Positions 24,421-33,770 of a stretch of DNA of 64,000 nt are shown piece by piece. The stretch is from NCBI RefSeq assembly GCF_000447755.1, contig NZ_AUNE01000027.1, positions 85,896 through 149,895 of the forward strand, in the 5' to 3' direction. The notes under the pieces were generated by a model. The model saw nothing but the letters and a program-made list of their open reading frames with translations, searched no databases and was not told the DNA's origin. The translations under genes and the position numbers were made by a program. Positions within the stretch are counted from its first letter, which is position 1. Every line of letters begins with the position of its first letter. This stretch comes from Bacteriovorax sp. BSW11_IV. GTDB lineage: Bacteria > Bdellovibrionota > Bacteriovoracia > Bacteriovoracales > Bacteriovoracaceae.

Positions 24421-26763
24421 ATGAAATCTTTATCTCTGAATAAGAAACTTGTGCTTTCTTATCTTATTTGTGGACTTGTTCCGGCCTTTCTTATTATCGT
24501 TATAAGTTTTATCAAAAATAGTGATGCTCTAAGGCAGGAAGCTTTTAATAAATTATTGGCCGTTAGAGAAACGCGTGGAATTCAATTAGAAGACCTCTAT
24601 GCCACGATGAAGTCCCAAGTCAGTGCCCTTGCAAATAATAAAGTTTCTTTTGATGCTCTCAATGACCTCTCTGGTGATTTTGAATATTTTAAAATGGAGT
24701 CAAAAAAAGATTTATCACAGAGTAAAAAGAAACTTGAGGATTTTTATAAAAATCAATTCTATGCAAAATATGAAAAAGAAAATCATAAAGATGATAGCTT
24801 TGATCCCAATCATCTTTTCAAAAGTCTAAGCGATAATCAAATCATGATTCAAGATGCATTTATAAGTTCTAATCCAAATCCTCTAGGACAAAAAGACAAA
24901 TTATATGAATTAAAGAGCGAAACGACTTATGCCAAAACTCACAATAAATATCATAAGACTTTTCATACATACGTCCAAAAATTCGGCTATTATGATCTCT
25001 TCTTAGTTAGCGCTAAAACCGGAGAAGTTGTTTACTCCGTATTCAAAGAATTGGACTTTGCAACTTCACTCAAAAATGGCGCTTATAAAGACAGTGCTCT
25101 AGCTGAAGTCTTTAATGCCGTTCTCGCTGCAAAAAGTCGTGAAGATATTTTTATGACTGAAATGCATAAATACATTCCAAGTTATAATGCTCCGGCACAA
25201 TTCATTGGGGCCCCTATTTTTGATAATGAAAAAGTAGTGGGCGCACTCATTTTTCAAATCCCCGTTGATAAAATTAATAATATTCTAACAGGTAACCAGG
25301 GATGGAAAACACAAGGACTTGGGGATAGTGGAGAAACATATATTATCGGTGCTGATAAAATTATGCGAAGTGTTTCAAGATTTCTCTTAGAAGATAAAAC
25401 GAATTTTTTAAATGCAATGAAATCTATTAACACAGATGAAAAAAGATTAACCTATATGTCTTTAAAAGAGACAACGGCGCTTTCTGCACTTATTGATAAT
25501 AATGGGGCCAGTGCCGTTGTTAATGGTAAGTCTGGTGAAGATGTCTATGCAGATTATCGTGGTGAAAAGGTATTAGGTTCCTATAGGCCTTTAAATATTG
25601 AAGGACTAAAATGGAATATTCTTTGTGAAATGGATGAGGCCGAGGCCTTAAGTAGTGTGAATCTTCTTAAAAATTTGATGATGATTCTTGCTGGTGCATG
25701 TGCTATTGCTATTTTTGCTTTTGCTTATTTCCTAGCGAAAGGACTTTCTAGTGCCATTGTGAACTTATCTGATGAATTAAAAAATGGCGCAGAAAATATT
25801 TTAGTCAGCTCTACTTCTATTGCAGAAGGAGCTACTCAACTATCGAGTTCTACTGATGAGCTAGCGGCCAGTCTGCAAGAAACCTCTTCATCAATTAATG
25901 AAATCTCCGCCATGGTTACACGCAGCTCTGAATCAGCTGAACATGCAGCAAAACTAAGTATAGAAAGTAAGTCTAAGGCAAATCAAGGTAAAACATCAGT
26001 AAATGAAGTGAGAGATGCTATCACTCTTATTCATAGAAGTAATGAAGATATTGTTGAAGGTGTTTCTAGAAATAATCGCGAAATTGAATCGATTAATGCC
26101 ATCATAAATGAGATTGCTGAGAAAACGAAAGTGATTAATGATATCGTTTTTCAAACAAAGCTCTTATCTTTTAATGCCTCTGTTGAGGCAGCACGAGCAG
26201 GTGAACATGGTAAAGGCTTTTCAGTTGTTGCCCAAGAAGTTGGGGCCCTTGCTCAGATGAGTGGTGGTGCGGCCAGTGAAATTTCATCACTGCTTGAAAC
26301 GAGTACTTCAAAGGTACATGATATCGTTACAAGCTCTAGAAGTATCATGGATGGCCTAATTGGCGAGGCCAAAAAGAATGTCGAAAATGGTCTCCAAAAA
26401 TCAACAGAATGCGAAGAGATTTTAGATCAAATTCTATCAAGTTTTGAAGTTGTTAATGATTCGGTTCGCGATATTGCAAATTCCTCAGGAGAGCAGGCCA
26501 GTGGTGTAAGAGAGATCACTCAGGCCGTTCAGCAATTAGATGGTGTAACCCAACAAAATTCACAAGTGGCCAATGATTCTTCGGCCCGTGCCGAAGACTT
26601 ACGTCTACAGTCTGGAAAGTTATGGAATGTTGTTGAAAAAATGCAGACTCTTGTTTATGGCCACGTGATTAGCGAGGCCAAGGTACAAGCAATTAATTCT
26701 GAAAAAAAAAATAGAAAAAAAGAACATCAAACTCTAGATGACGATTTTAAGGATGTGGCCTAG
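24421..26763 (+). CDS. methyl-accepting chemotaxis protein without HAMP
   Basis: About 780 residues from the ATG at 24421 (GGAG nine bases upstream; GTG at 24412 is also in frame). TM1 is at residues ~10-30 and TM2 at ~415-437. The periplasmic part between them ends in a Cache-like segment (GAPIFDNEKVVGALIFQIP...GLGDSGETYIIGADKIMRS, read in two pieces). The signalling tip reads INDIVFQTKLLSFNASVEAARAGEHG and then KGFSVVAQEVGALA. No HAMP domain is visible between TM2 and the helical signalling region, which starts almost at once. It would pass ligand signals to CheA/CheW; the ligand is unknown. It ends three bases before the convergent L,D-transpeptidase gene. Confidence 0.92.
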   Translation: MKSLSLNKKLVLSYLICGLVPAFLIIVISFIKNSDALRQEAFNKLLAVRETRGIQLEDLYATMKSQVSALANNKVSFDALNDLSGDFEYFKMESKKDLSQSKKKLEDFYKNQFYAKYEKENHKDDSFDPNHLFKSLSDNQIMIQDAFISSNPNPLGQKDKLYELKSETTYAKTHNKYHKTFHTYVQKFGYYDLFLVSAKTGEVVYSVFKELDFATSLKNGAYKDSALAEVFNAVLAAKSREDIFMTEMHKYIPSYNAPAQFIGAPIFDNEKVVGALIFQIPVDKINNILTGNQGWKTQGLGDSGETYIIGADKIMRSVSRFLLEDKTNFLNAMKSINTDEKRLTYMSLKETTALSALIDNNGASAVVNGKSGEDVYADYRGEKVLGSYRPLNIEGLKWNILCEMDEAEALSSVNLLKNLMMILAGACAIAIFAFAYFLAKGLSSAIVNLSDELKNGAENILVSSTSIAEGATQLSSSTDELAASLQETSSSINEISAMVTRSSESAEHAAKLSIESKSKANQGKTSVNEVRDAITLIHRSNEDIVEGVSRNNREIESINAIINEIAEKTKVINDIVFQTKLLSFNASVEAARAGEHGKGFSVVAQEVGALAQMSGGAASEISSLLETSTSKVHDIVTSSRSIMDGLIGEAKKNVENGLQKSTECEEILDQILSSFEVVNDSVRDIANSSGEQASGVREITQAVQQLDGVTQQNSQVANDSSARAEDLRLQSGKLWNVVEKMQTLVYGHVISEAKVQAINSEKKNRKKEHQTLDDDFKDVA

Positions 26764-26766
26764 TTT

Positions 26767-27780
26767 TTAGGAACACATCCTATCCCAATCGCTGACTTGT
26801 TTTTCAACTTTGTTCATATCATCAGGACAATCTGGTACGTAAGAGTAGAAAAGTGATCCGCCTTGAATCTTATTTACTATCTCTTTTCCTTCACCTGGTT
26901 GAAATGCTGGGCATCCAAATGAGCGTCCCATGCGAGAGCTATCTTGATTGTAGAAGGCCTCATGCATAACTACACCATTTCTTAGAGCATCGTCATTCAC
27001 AGAAGGAGTAAGTCCGTTGAGAATCATTTTATTGAGTCTCGGTCTTGTTGAGAACATTGGCCATGGAGCACTAGCGCTTTTATTTTCTGGGTCATGGGCC
27101 ACAGAGTTTGCTAGATATGCTGTTGAATAGAAGCCTGGTCTTGTCATTGCCCAACGATCATGAATCGGAGATTGCCCATTTTTCTTACGAACAGAATTGA
27201 TTTTTGTAAGTTGATCTTTGGTAAATTTACACTGATTAATCATTCCATCGTGATCTGGATCGCCATAACTAACACCATTAGTTTTTCCGGAACCATGGCT
27301 TACGCGAAAATTTTTAACTTCACCTGTTCTTAGATCTAGAAGATAAAACCTTTTTTGTGATGAGTGTTGAGAATAGTCTGCAATAGAAATGTAATTTTTA
27401 TTTTTGAATTTACTCTTATTATCTTTGTAATATTTTAGAGCTTGCTTGAGGGGTTCGACAGGAACACCTTCGAGTACGAAGTTTTCGAAATACTTACATT
27501 CATCGGCACGAATAACTTTCTCTGTATCATTGATGAGCTCTTCGGCCTGTGCAACTGCACTACGCAGAGACTTTACTTGCATTTCTTCATTGCAATTTCT
27601 CAATTCGTTAACAGAAGTAGAAACACCTTCGTCTGCTACATCATCGTCTTGAAATGAAGATTTTGGATTGCCATAGCGTGGATCAACACGGGGGGCCCTC
27701 TCAACTTGATTGGCCTGTGCAAAAGCTAGATTTGAAACCAATGTTCCAAGGATTAAAGGGACTAAAAACTTTCTTCTCAT
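26767..27780 (-). CDS. exported murein L,D-transpeptidase family protein
   Basis: A 337-residue protein with a signal peptide (MRRKFLVPLILGTLVSNLAFA). The C-terminal half matches the YkuD_2 type catalytic domain: FYLLDLRTGEVKNFRVSHG, RPGFYSTAYL, VVMHEAFY with a conserved His, and MGRSFGCPAF with the catalytic Cys. L,D-transpeptidases form 3-3 cross-links or attach proteins or D-amino acids to the wall; Bdellovibrio has many such enzymes. The Shine-Dalgarno lies in the arm of a strong hairpin (27786-27819). It follows the ChaN-like gene on the same strand. Confidence 0.85.
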   Translation of the reverse strand: MRRKFLVPLILGTLVSNLAFAQANQVERAPRVDPRYGNPKSSFQDDDVADEGVSTSVNELRNCNEEMQVKSLRSAVAQAEELINDTEKVIRADECKYFENFVLEGVPVEPLKQALKYYKDNKSKFKNKNYISIADYSQHSSQKRFYLLDLRTGEVKNFRVSHGSGKTNGVSYGDPDHDGMINQCKFTKDQLTKINSVRKKNGQSPIHDRWAMTRPGFYSTAYLANSVAHDPENKSASAPWPMFSTRPRLNKMILNGLTPSVNDDALRNGVVMHEAFYNQDSSRMGRSFGCPAFQPGEGKEIVNKIQGGSLFYSYVPDCPDDMNKVEKQVSDWDRMCS

Positions 27781-27785
27781 TTAAA

Positions 27786-27819
27786 ACCTCACAACAATAG
27801 TATAATTTTATTGTGAGGT
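27786..27819 (-). promoter_or_regulatory. hairpin enclosing the L,D-transpeptidase ribosome-binding site
   Basis: ACCTCACAA (27786-27794) and TTGTGAGGT (27811-27819) are perfect 9-base arms. In the minus-strand transcript the GTGAGGT arm carries the GAGG Shine-Dalgarno, five to six bases before the ATG. It may also act as a terminator for the upstream ChaN-like gene, as a few Us follow. Confidence 0.55.
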
Positions 27820-27836
27820 CAGATAAAGGTAGTAAA

Positions 27837-28694
27837 TTATTCCAAATACAGAATGTAGTCAGCTATTTTTCCATACTTAGAGCTGTCAAATAATTCAGAC
27901 CACTCTTTCTTTGTCATAGAGTTTTTGTCTACTACTTTGATTGAAATGATTTTATGGTCGTTGCTTGTGCGAATTTGCTCACGAATAAGTCCGTCGAAAT
28001 AATCCGAGTGAAATGACCCCACTACAGTAAATCGAAGTGGATTAATCGCCTGTTGTTCAAATTGATAGGCCATTACTGAATCTGTAAAGGCCTGGGCATC
28101 AAAATACTTTTTCAAACTTTCTGAATCAGTATGACCACCCATAACTTCTTTAAAACGAATGAGGTATTGATCGCTTCCTTTCATATAGTTTGGAGGTAAG
28201 TACTCAGAGGGAAGATTTTCAATACCACCTGTTGTAATATAGCGCTTTACTTCACGTGTTTCATTCAAGGCAATGAATTGGCCATTGATATTTTTTGTGG
28301 CCTTAAAGATCGGAGCATATTTCATATTTTCTGAAATATTTTTTTCACCCATCATTTGAATTAATAATTCATCAATTGTTAATTGGTTGTTTGAATATTT
28401 ATCGAAGAGTAATTCTAGCTTGTCATGATCTTTGTAATTTAAAAATTCCCAACCTGTGGTGACCTGACCTTCCATTTGCAGATTTCTAGTCATCAATTCT
28501 ATAAACTCACCTTGGGCCTTTTGAATTTGTTCATTGTAGTGATATTCACCTAGAATAAAATGGGTCTGATTTGATGCTATTGTTTTTGCCAATTGCTCAA
28601 CAGTTAATTCTCTCTCATTTTGGACTTCAACCAATTTTGGTGCACCAAAGGCACATGATGAAAAAATGAAAGTAAGGGCGAAGAGCTTTTTCAT
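27837..28694 (-). CDS. ChaN-like exported protein (haem-binding/Tiki-like fold)
   Basis: A 285-residue protein with a signal peptide (MKKLFALTFIFSSCAFG). The mature part matches the ChaN family: THFILGEYHYNEQIQKAQ, a TTGWEFLNYKD segment, FIALNETREVKRYI, and QAFTDSVMAYQF followed by FTVVGSFHSDYFDGL. In Campylobacter ChaN binds haem; related folds are metalloproteases. A Cys in the signal region (SSCAFG) is probably not a lipobox. AGGAG lies six bases before the ATG. No haem uptake genes are nearby. Confidence 0.75.
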   Translation of the reverse strand: MKKLFALTFIFSSCAFGAPKLVEVQNERELTVEQLAKTIASNQTHFILGEYHYNEQIQKAQGEFIELMTRNLQMEGQVTTGWEFLNYKDHDKLELLFDKYSNNQLTIDELLIQMMGEKNISENMKYAPIFKATKNINGQFIALNETREVKRYITTGGIENLPSEYLPPNYMKGSDQYLIRFKEVMGGHTDSESLKKYFDAQAFTDSVMAYQFEQQAINPLRFTVVGSFHSDYFDGLIREQIRTSNDHKIISIKVVDKNSMTKKEWSELFDSSKYGKIADYILYLE

Positions 28695-28772
28695 GGGTTC
28701 TCCTGTGGACTATTCTATTAAACTTTTGATAGCATTAATTTTCTACGAACTCAAATAAATGGAAATCATGAC

Positions 28773-29591
28773 ATGAAAAACTTTTTCAAAATAACAATTC
28801 CACTAGCTATTATCATAACGTTAGGGGCCGTTATCTATCAAAGATCAACTGGACCAACTTATCCAAAAAAATTCCGCATTGGACCTTCTCAAGAGCGAGT
28901 ATTGGTTAAATTCCCACGCAGTCAAGGGGGGACTATTGACGCCCTTGTGGAATTGCCAGTTCTAAACGATCAAATGAGTGCAAGTCTTACATATAAGCGC
29001 TTTCCTACTAACGATGAGTGGACAACTATCCCTTTGCTTAAAGAAGGCAATGTTCTGGCGGCCAGACTTCCAAATCAGCCTCCTGCAGGGAAGTTAACTT
29101 ACTTTGTCACAGTTAATGCACCATGGGGCGTAGAGAATCTGGGTTCGATGGATAAGCCTATAATAATTCGTTATAAAGGCGAAGTACCTATTTGGATTTT
29201 GGGGCCACATGTCTTTTTTATGTTCTTGGCCATGTTGCTATCAAATCTTTCAGGATTAGAGGCCATCAAAAGAACGCAAAGTGCTGTTAGTGTAGGGCGT
29301 TTGGCCTTCGCTTCATTATTTATTGGTGGTATGATTTTGGGGCCAGTCGTTCAAAAGTATGCCTTCGATGTTTACTGGGCGGGTTTTCCTTTTGATTGGG
29401 ACTTAACTGACAATAAGCTTCTTATTGGCGTTATTTTTTGGGCCATTGCCTTTTTCACAAACTTAAAAAAACCACGCTATTTGACTCTTATTCTAGCGGC
29501 GATTGTTCTTATTGGTGTGTATTCAATTCCTCACTCAATGATGGGCTCTCAGTATAATTACGAGGCCGGTAAAATCGAAACAGACCGCTAG
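28773..29591 (+). CDS. membrane protein, about five transmembrane helices
   Basis: A 272-residue protein with an N-terminal membrane anchor (residues ~5-22), a ~120-residue extracytoplasmic beta-rich domain (LVELPVLNDQMSASLTYKRF...YFVTVNAPWG) and four more helices from about residue 145. The segment YWAGFPFDWDLTDNKLLIG recalls a conserved integral membrane protein common in Bacteroidetes; its function is not known to me. It overlaps the convergent DUF2231-like gene by four bases. Confidence 0.75.
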   Translation: MKNFFKITIPLAIIITLGAVIYQRSTGPTYPKKFRIGPSQERVLVKFPRSQGGTIDALVELPVLNDQMSASLTYKRFPTNDEWTTIPLLKEGNVLAARLPNQPPAGKLTYFVTVNAPWGVENLGSMDKPIIIRYKGEVPIWILGPHVFFMFLAMLLSNLSGLEAIKRTQSAVSVGRLAFASLFIGGMILGPVVQKYAFDVYWAGFPFDWDLTDNKLLIGVIFWAIAFFTNLKKPRYLTLILAAIVLIGVYSIPHSMMGSQYNYEAGKIETDR

Positions 29592-30052
29592 TTTTGGCAT
29601 TTAAAGTCCTTCACAGCTGCGCCTTGCTCATAAACGAGCATGGCGCCTGAATGACCTGTTTGAATTAAATAATATGTTCCTGCAAAAGAAATAACGGTAG
29701 CACTATAGAGAAGCAGTAGATTGTGCTTAACTTCAAAAATAATATAACTTAAATGACTCACAAGAAAGATCACCAATGTCGTGTAGGCATACTCTTCATG
29801 ACTATAGACATGACCTATCTGACATAAATTTTTCTTCACTTCATCAAAGGCCATATCACCCAAGAAGGTCGACATGGCAAATGTAAACAGACCGATAATA
29901 TATAAAGCGTGAGTGCTAAATTTAAGCGCTTCATTTGTTTTTTCTTTTGACTTCTTTGTTGCAAAACAAATACCTAGCAAGGCGAATGGAATCAAGATAA
30001 TTAGACCCAGTGGTAGGTGGACAGTTAGGGGGTGTAAAAGCTCAGCGCGCAC
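29588..30052 (-). CDS. DUF2231-like membrane protein
   Basis: A 154-residue protein with about four membrane helices. The start is GTG at 30052, chosen because GAGGAG lies five bases upstream; a longer frame to 30145 would overlap the divergent peptidase gene. It opens with AELLHPLTVHLPLGLIILIP and ends with QTGHSGAMLVYEQGAAV, both close to the DUF2231 signature of paired histidines in the membrane. Such histidines could bind haem or metal; the role of the family is unknown. Confidence 0.75.
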   Translation of the reverse strand: MRAELLHPLTVHLPLGLIILIPFALLGICFATKKSKEKTNEALKFSTHALYIIGLFTFAMSTFLGDMAFDEVKKNLCQIGHVYSHEEYAYTTLVIFLVSHLSYIIFEVKHNLLLLYSATVISFAGTYYLIQTGHSGAMLVYEQGAAVKDFKCQN

Positions 30053-30119
30053 AGGTTCTCCTCGCCCTTTGATTTTGTTTGTGATATGAAACTTTGGCAC
30101 GATAACAAAGGATTCATAT

Positions 30120-31961
30120 ATGTTCAAGATATTGATATTACTCACACTTTCTTTAACTAATCACTTTGTTTTGGCCAATGAGGCCCATAATACATTGAAA
30201 TTTCTGGCAAGTGATCAATTAGAAGGAAGGCGACCTGGTACTCCGGGATCATTCAAGGCCATCAATTTTATTTCACAAAAATTATCGCAGTATTCAGTTA
30301 AAACTCTCGGTGATTCTTATCTGCAAGAATTTACAATTTTTACTCAAATGGAAAAAGAAGGGGTCAATTCGTTAAAGATTGGACCTAATACTATTTCTTC
30401 TTTTGAGCCATTGGCCTTTTCATTTTCTGGCGCCATTGAAAGTGAATTGATTTTTGTAGGTCATGGGATTTCTATTCCTAAAAATGATGAACGTCTTGTG
30501 TATGACGATTACGAAGGCCTAGATGTTGAGGGGAAAATTGTTGTCGTTATGACTGGTGATCCTGGAGATGGCAATAAGCAGTCTCTTTTTAGAAATCCAG
30601 ATTATATCAGTTATAGAACTTTGTTTTATAAAATTAAAAATGCCGCTCTTCATGGGGCCAAAGGTGTTCTTGTTATTCAAGACCCCCTAAGTGTTGATGG
30701 CAAAGAAAAAGTGCCTTATTTCAATAAAACTGAAGGTGGCGGTCATCGTTTCGCTATCATGGCCGGACTTACAACAAACGAGGCGATCAACAGTCTTTTG
30801 AAGAAGACAACGACACTTGAGATTCAAAAAATGATAGCGAAAACTCAAAGGCCAATGTCACTTTCTCTCGCTCCGAAGGCAAAACTTTCAGTTCATCTTA
30901 AAAAAATCACTGGAAGGGTGAGCAATGTTGTTGGGGTCATTGAGGGGAGTGATCCTCTTCTTAAAAATGAAGTCCTTGTTCTAGGTGCGCACTTTGATCA
31001 CCTCGGTTATGGAGGGCAAAATAGTATGGAGCCCAACCATGATCCTGTGATTCATAATGGTGCCGATGATAATGCTTCTGGTAGTGCAATGATTTTAGAG
31101 CTTGCTCGATTGATTGCAAAAAAACCTTTGAAACGAACTGTTATGGTGGCCTTTTTCAATGCAGAGGAGAGTGGATTACTTGGATCGACTCACTTTGTGG
31201 ATAGTTGGGCCCAGTACAGTGAAAAATATGGACAACTCTACGCGATGTTAAACTTTGATATGGTGGGACGTTATCAAAATGAATTGGCCATCCTCGGAAC
31301 CGAGACGGCCTTTGAATGGGAGAGTGAATTAGAATCTTTTTTTACTAAAGATTTCGGCATAAATATTGTTCAAAAGAAAAAAAGTGTGGGCAGTTCGGAT
31401 CATGCCCCGTTCATTGATAAGAAAATTCCGGCCCTGTTTTTTACAACGGGAACTCACGAAGATTATCATAAAAGTAGTGATGACTCTGAGAAGATCAACT
31501 ACAAGGCCTTTGATAAGACCACTAATATGGCCTATGAACTTCTCGTTCAAAGTGATGTTATTACCAAACTTACTTTTAATCCTGAGGCCACAAGTGATGA
31601 CGGTGCAGGACGTGAGCGTGGTTACGGCGCCCATCTTGGTTGTGTGCCACAATTTGGGCAAGATGATAGTATTGTTGGGGTCGTTTGTATGAGGGCCTCT
31701 GTTGAATCTCCTGCTGAAAAAGCGGGAATTATCGCAGGTGATATTCTTGTCGGTATCGGTGATATTGAAGTGAAAACGATCTATGATTTGGCCTTCGCTT
31801 TAAAATTCTATCGCGCTGGAGATGAAATTGAACTACGCTGGCAGCGTGAGGGAGTGTTGATGAAAAAGTTAGTCACTCTCACAAAGAGTACTCGCTCAAA
31901 AAGAGAATTGAAAAAAAATACCAAGACCTATGGGCACCATCCCATGAGAAGACTCTATTGA
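30120..31961 (+). CDS. exported M28 peptidase with PA and PDZ domains
   Basis: A 613-residue protein with a signal peptide (MFKILILLTLSLTNHFVLA). Residues ~110-230 look like a PA insertion domain (ELIFVGHGISIP, KIVVVMTGDPGD, GAKGVLVIQDP). The M28 core has AHFDHLGYGG, HNGADDNASGSAM, NAEESGLLGS, NFDMVGRY and THEDYHKSSDD, so all metal ligands are present. Residues ~500-595 form a PDZ domain (AHLGCVPQFGQDD...GIIAGDILVGIGDIEV). It is probably a periplasmic or secreted aminopeptidase. AAAGGA precedes the ATG. A bidirectional terminator follows. Confidence 0.9.
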   Translation: MFKILILLTLSLTNHFVLANEAHNTLKFLASDQLEGRRPGTPGSFKAINFISQKLSQYSVKTLGDSYLQEFTIFTQMEKEGVNSLKIGPNTISSFEPLAFSFSGAIESELIFVGHGISIPKNDERLVYDDYEGLDVEGKIVVVMTGDPGDGNKQSLFRNPDYISYRTLFYKIKNAALHGAKGVLVIQDPLSVDGKEKVPYFNKTEGGGHRFAIMAGLTTNEAINSLLKKTTTLEIQKMIAKTQRPMSLSLAPKAKLSVHLKKITGRVSNVVGVIEGSDPLLKNEVLVLGAHFDHLGYGGQNSMEPNHDPVIHNGADDNASGSAMILELARLIAKKPLKRTVMVAFFNAEESGLLGSTHFVDSWAQYSEKYGQLYAMLNFDMVGRYQNELAILGTETAFEWESELESFFTKDFGINIVQKKKSVGSSDHAPFIDKKIPALFFTTGTHEDYHKSSDDSEKINYKAFDKTTNMAYELLVQSDVITKLTFNPEATSDDGAGRERGYGAHLGCVPQFGQDDSIVGVVCMRASVESPAEKAGIIAGDILVGIGDIEVKTIYDLAFALKFYRAGDEIELRWQREGVLMKKLVTLTKSTRSKRELKKNTKTYGHHPMRRLY

Positions 31962-31963
31962 TT

Positions 31964-31997
31964 AAAAAAAAAAGGCCAGATAAACTGGCCTTTTTTT
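31964..31997. terminator. bidirectional terminator, M28/PDZ gene and ricT
   Basis: Ten As and GGCCAG (31964-31979) pair with CTGGCC and seven Ts (31985-31997) around ATAAA. It serves the + gene ending at 31961 and the - gene ending at 31996. Confidence 0.9.
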
Positions 31998-33690
31998 ATT
32001 CTTGTGGTTTGTTTGGTGAGCCGCTTCCGCCCTTATTACCGTCATTGCGGTTTTTCTTATAAGGTCTATTGCGATTGTTTCGATTAGGTCTGTTTCTATT
32101 TTGACCACCGGCATCTTGAGCACCTTGTCCTGAATTTTGGGCGTGATTTGGATTTTGTCCTTGTCCCTGATTCGGATTATTGTGGCGGCGCTGTTGCTGA
32201 TTTCGCTCTTCTCCCTCTCTGTGTGGCCTTTTGAAATTCTTTCTTGGAGCTCCAGAGTTTTGCCCGTCTTGAGATCTGTTTTCTTGAGGACGGCCATCAG
32301 GACGATTTCTATTTCGATTATTATTTCTATTGTCGCGATTATTATTGTCGCGGCCACCTTGATCACGCTTAGCTTGGAAATTTCTTTGCTGATTGCGTGG
32401 TCTTTGGTTGTTATTGTTTCTATTATTGCGATTATCGTGCTTAGGAGCTTCTGCAATTTCTGGTTCAATCACATCGGCATCGTCGTCGCTATAACCTTCT
32501 TTTCTAAATTTACTTGATGCGATGATTTCAGCTTCATCTTCATCATCAATTGATGACGAAGTATCTTCGTCCTCATCATCGTAAGATTCATCTGATTCAT
32601 CATAAGAGTCATCATACGAATCGTCGTCTTCATCAACTTCTTGGCGGTATTTCTCAAGGCGCAGGGCCTCTTCATCAGTGATTCCAATAACTGTACTTGT
32701 TTCGTTAACAATATGTTGGAAAGAGTCAGGAAATACCCAACTTAGTGATGGTTCACAATTTTTATCGTCATATTGCCCTCTAGCATAGCGACGAATTTGT
32801 CCACCATCAGTTAGCATGTCAAACTGCTCAATTAGGATATGAAGCTTTAATACTTTTCCAATATCCCCATTTTGAACTTTTATATATGAACCTTCGCGCG
32901 GAAGGTGTTCACGCTTTTCAGAGTAAACATCATCTTCATAACGAATACAGCATTTAATTTGACCACAAACTCCGTTAATCTTGCTTGGAATAAGAGCAAG
33001 GTTTTGGTTTTTAGCCATCTTGATACTTACGTTTCCGTAATTTGTGAGAAAAGAAGAACAGCAAGTCTGTAGTCCACACGCTCCAACAGCTCCTAGGGCG
33101 GCCGCTCTATCGCGTACAGAGATTTGTCTTAGTTCAATTCTCATTTTTAAATCACTTACAAGCTCTTTTACGAGTTCACGAAAGTCAACTCTGGCAGGGG
33201 CCGTAAAATAGAATACGGCCTTTTTCCCAAATTGAATGAACTCAACGTGTGTGAGATTCATTTCAAGGGCATATTTATCAATGAGTCTTAAACAGATTTT
33301 CTCAGCATCACGCTCTTTTTTTGCATAACTTTTTTGCTCTTCGATATCTTCTTCTGAAGCCAGTTTCGCAATTGAACGCAAAGGCATAAGATCTTTAGTG
33401 AATTGAGTTTCATAAGGAAGAGAGTTGATATAACCAACAGTCATTCCTCTGTCACTCATGGCCAAAACTTTTTGACCGTACAAGAATGCTCTCTTACCAA
33501 CTAGAAAGGGATGAGATTTTGCATTTCCTGGAAATCTAACGCGAATAAGTCGAACTGAGTCGCCCTCTTTAAAGCGGCTTTCGTTAGATTCATTGGCACT
33601 GTCTTCGTTCGTATCGTTTTGTTCTGGTTGCGTATCTTCTAAAACCTCTTGAGACGAGGTGTTTTCATTATTTTCTGTATTATCTTGCAT
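31996..33690 (-). CDS. ricT: PSP1-domain protein RicT (YaaT) with long disordered tail
   Basis: A 564-residue protein. Residues ~45-320 form the PSP1 domain, with the cysteine pairs GACGLQTCCSS and NGVCGQIKCCIRY and the RDRAAALG motif. In Bacillus, RicT joins RicA and RicF in an Fe-S-containing complex that helps RNase Y process mRNA. An acidic Asp/Ser/Glu stretch spans ~350-400, and the last ~150 residues are Asn/Arg/Gln-rich low complexity, a likely RNA-binding disordered tail not found in Bacillus RicT (about 275 residues). It follows holB by 80 bases in a tmk-holB-ricT order seen widely. An alternative frame in the tail is an artefact of composition. Confidence 0.9.
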   Translation of the reverse strand: MQDNTENNENTSSQEVLEDTQPEQNDTNEDSANESNESRFKEGDSVRLIRVRFPGNAKSHPFLVGKRAFLYGQKVLAMSDRGMTVGYINSLPYETQFTKDLMPLRSIAKLASEEDIEEQKSYAKKERDAEKICLRLIDKYALEMNLTHVEFIQFGKKAVFYFTAPARVDFRELVKELVSDLKMRIELRQISVRDRAAALGAVGACGLQTCCSSFLTNYGNVSIKMAKNQNLALIPSKINGVCGQIKCCIRYEDDVYSEKREHLPREGSYIKVQNGDIGKVLKLHILIEQFDMLTDGGQIRRYARGQYDDKNCEPSLSWVFPDSFQHIVNETSTVIGITDEEALRLEKYRQEVDEDDDSYDDSYDESDESYDDEDEDTSSSIDDEDEAEIIASSKFRKEGYSDDDADVIEPEIAEAPKHDNRNNRNNNNQRPRNQQRNFQAKRDQGGRDNNNRDNRNNNRNRNRPDGRPQENRSQDGQNSGAPRKNFKRPHREGEERNQQQRRHNNPNQGQGQNPNHAQNSGQGAQDAGGQNRNRPNRNNRNRPYKKNRNDGNKGGSGSPNKPQE

Positions 33691-33770
33691 TAAAATTCCA
33701 CTATTTTTTATTTCTTAAAAATAAAGTGTGTAAGGTTAAATAATCGAATTATTGTGCTCAAATGTCCAGT

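Noticed and set aside
30094..30108. TTGGCACG, a perfect sigma-54 -24 half-site ahead of the M28/PDZ gene
   Set aside because: The -12 position reads CAAAG instead of TTGC, and only about 18 bases remain to the ATG.
31962..32468. 168-codon open frame on the minus strand
   Set aside because: It lies in a second frame of the Asn/Arg-rich ricT tail; its Ile/Thr/Lys-only composition is a by-product of the repeated codons.
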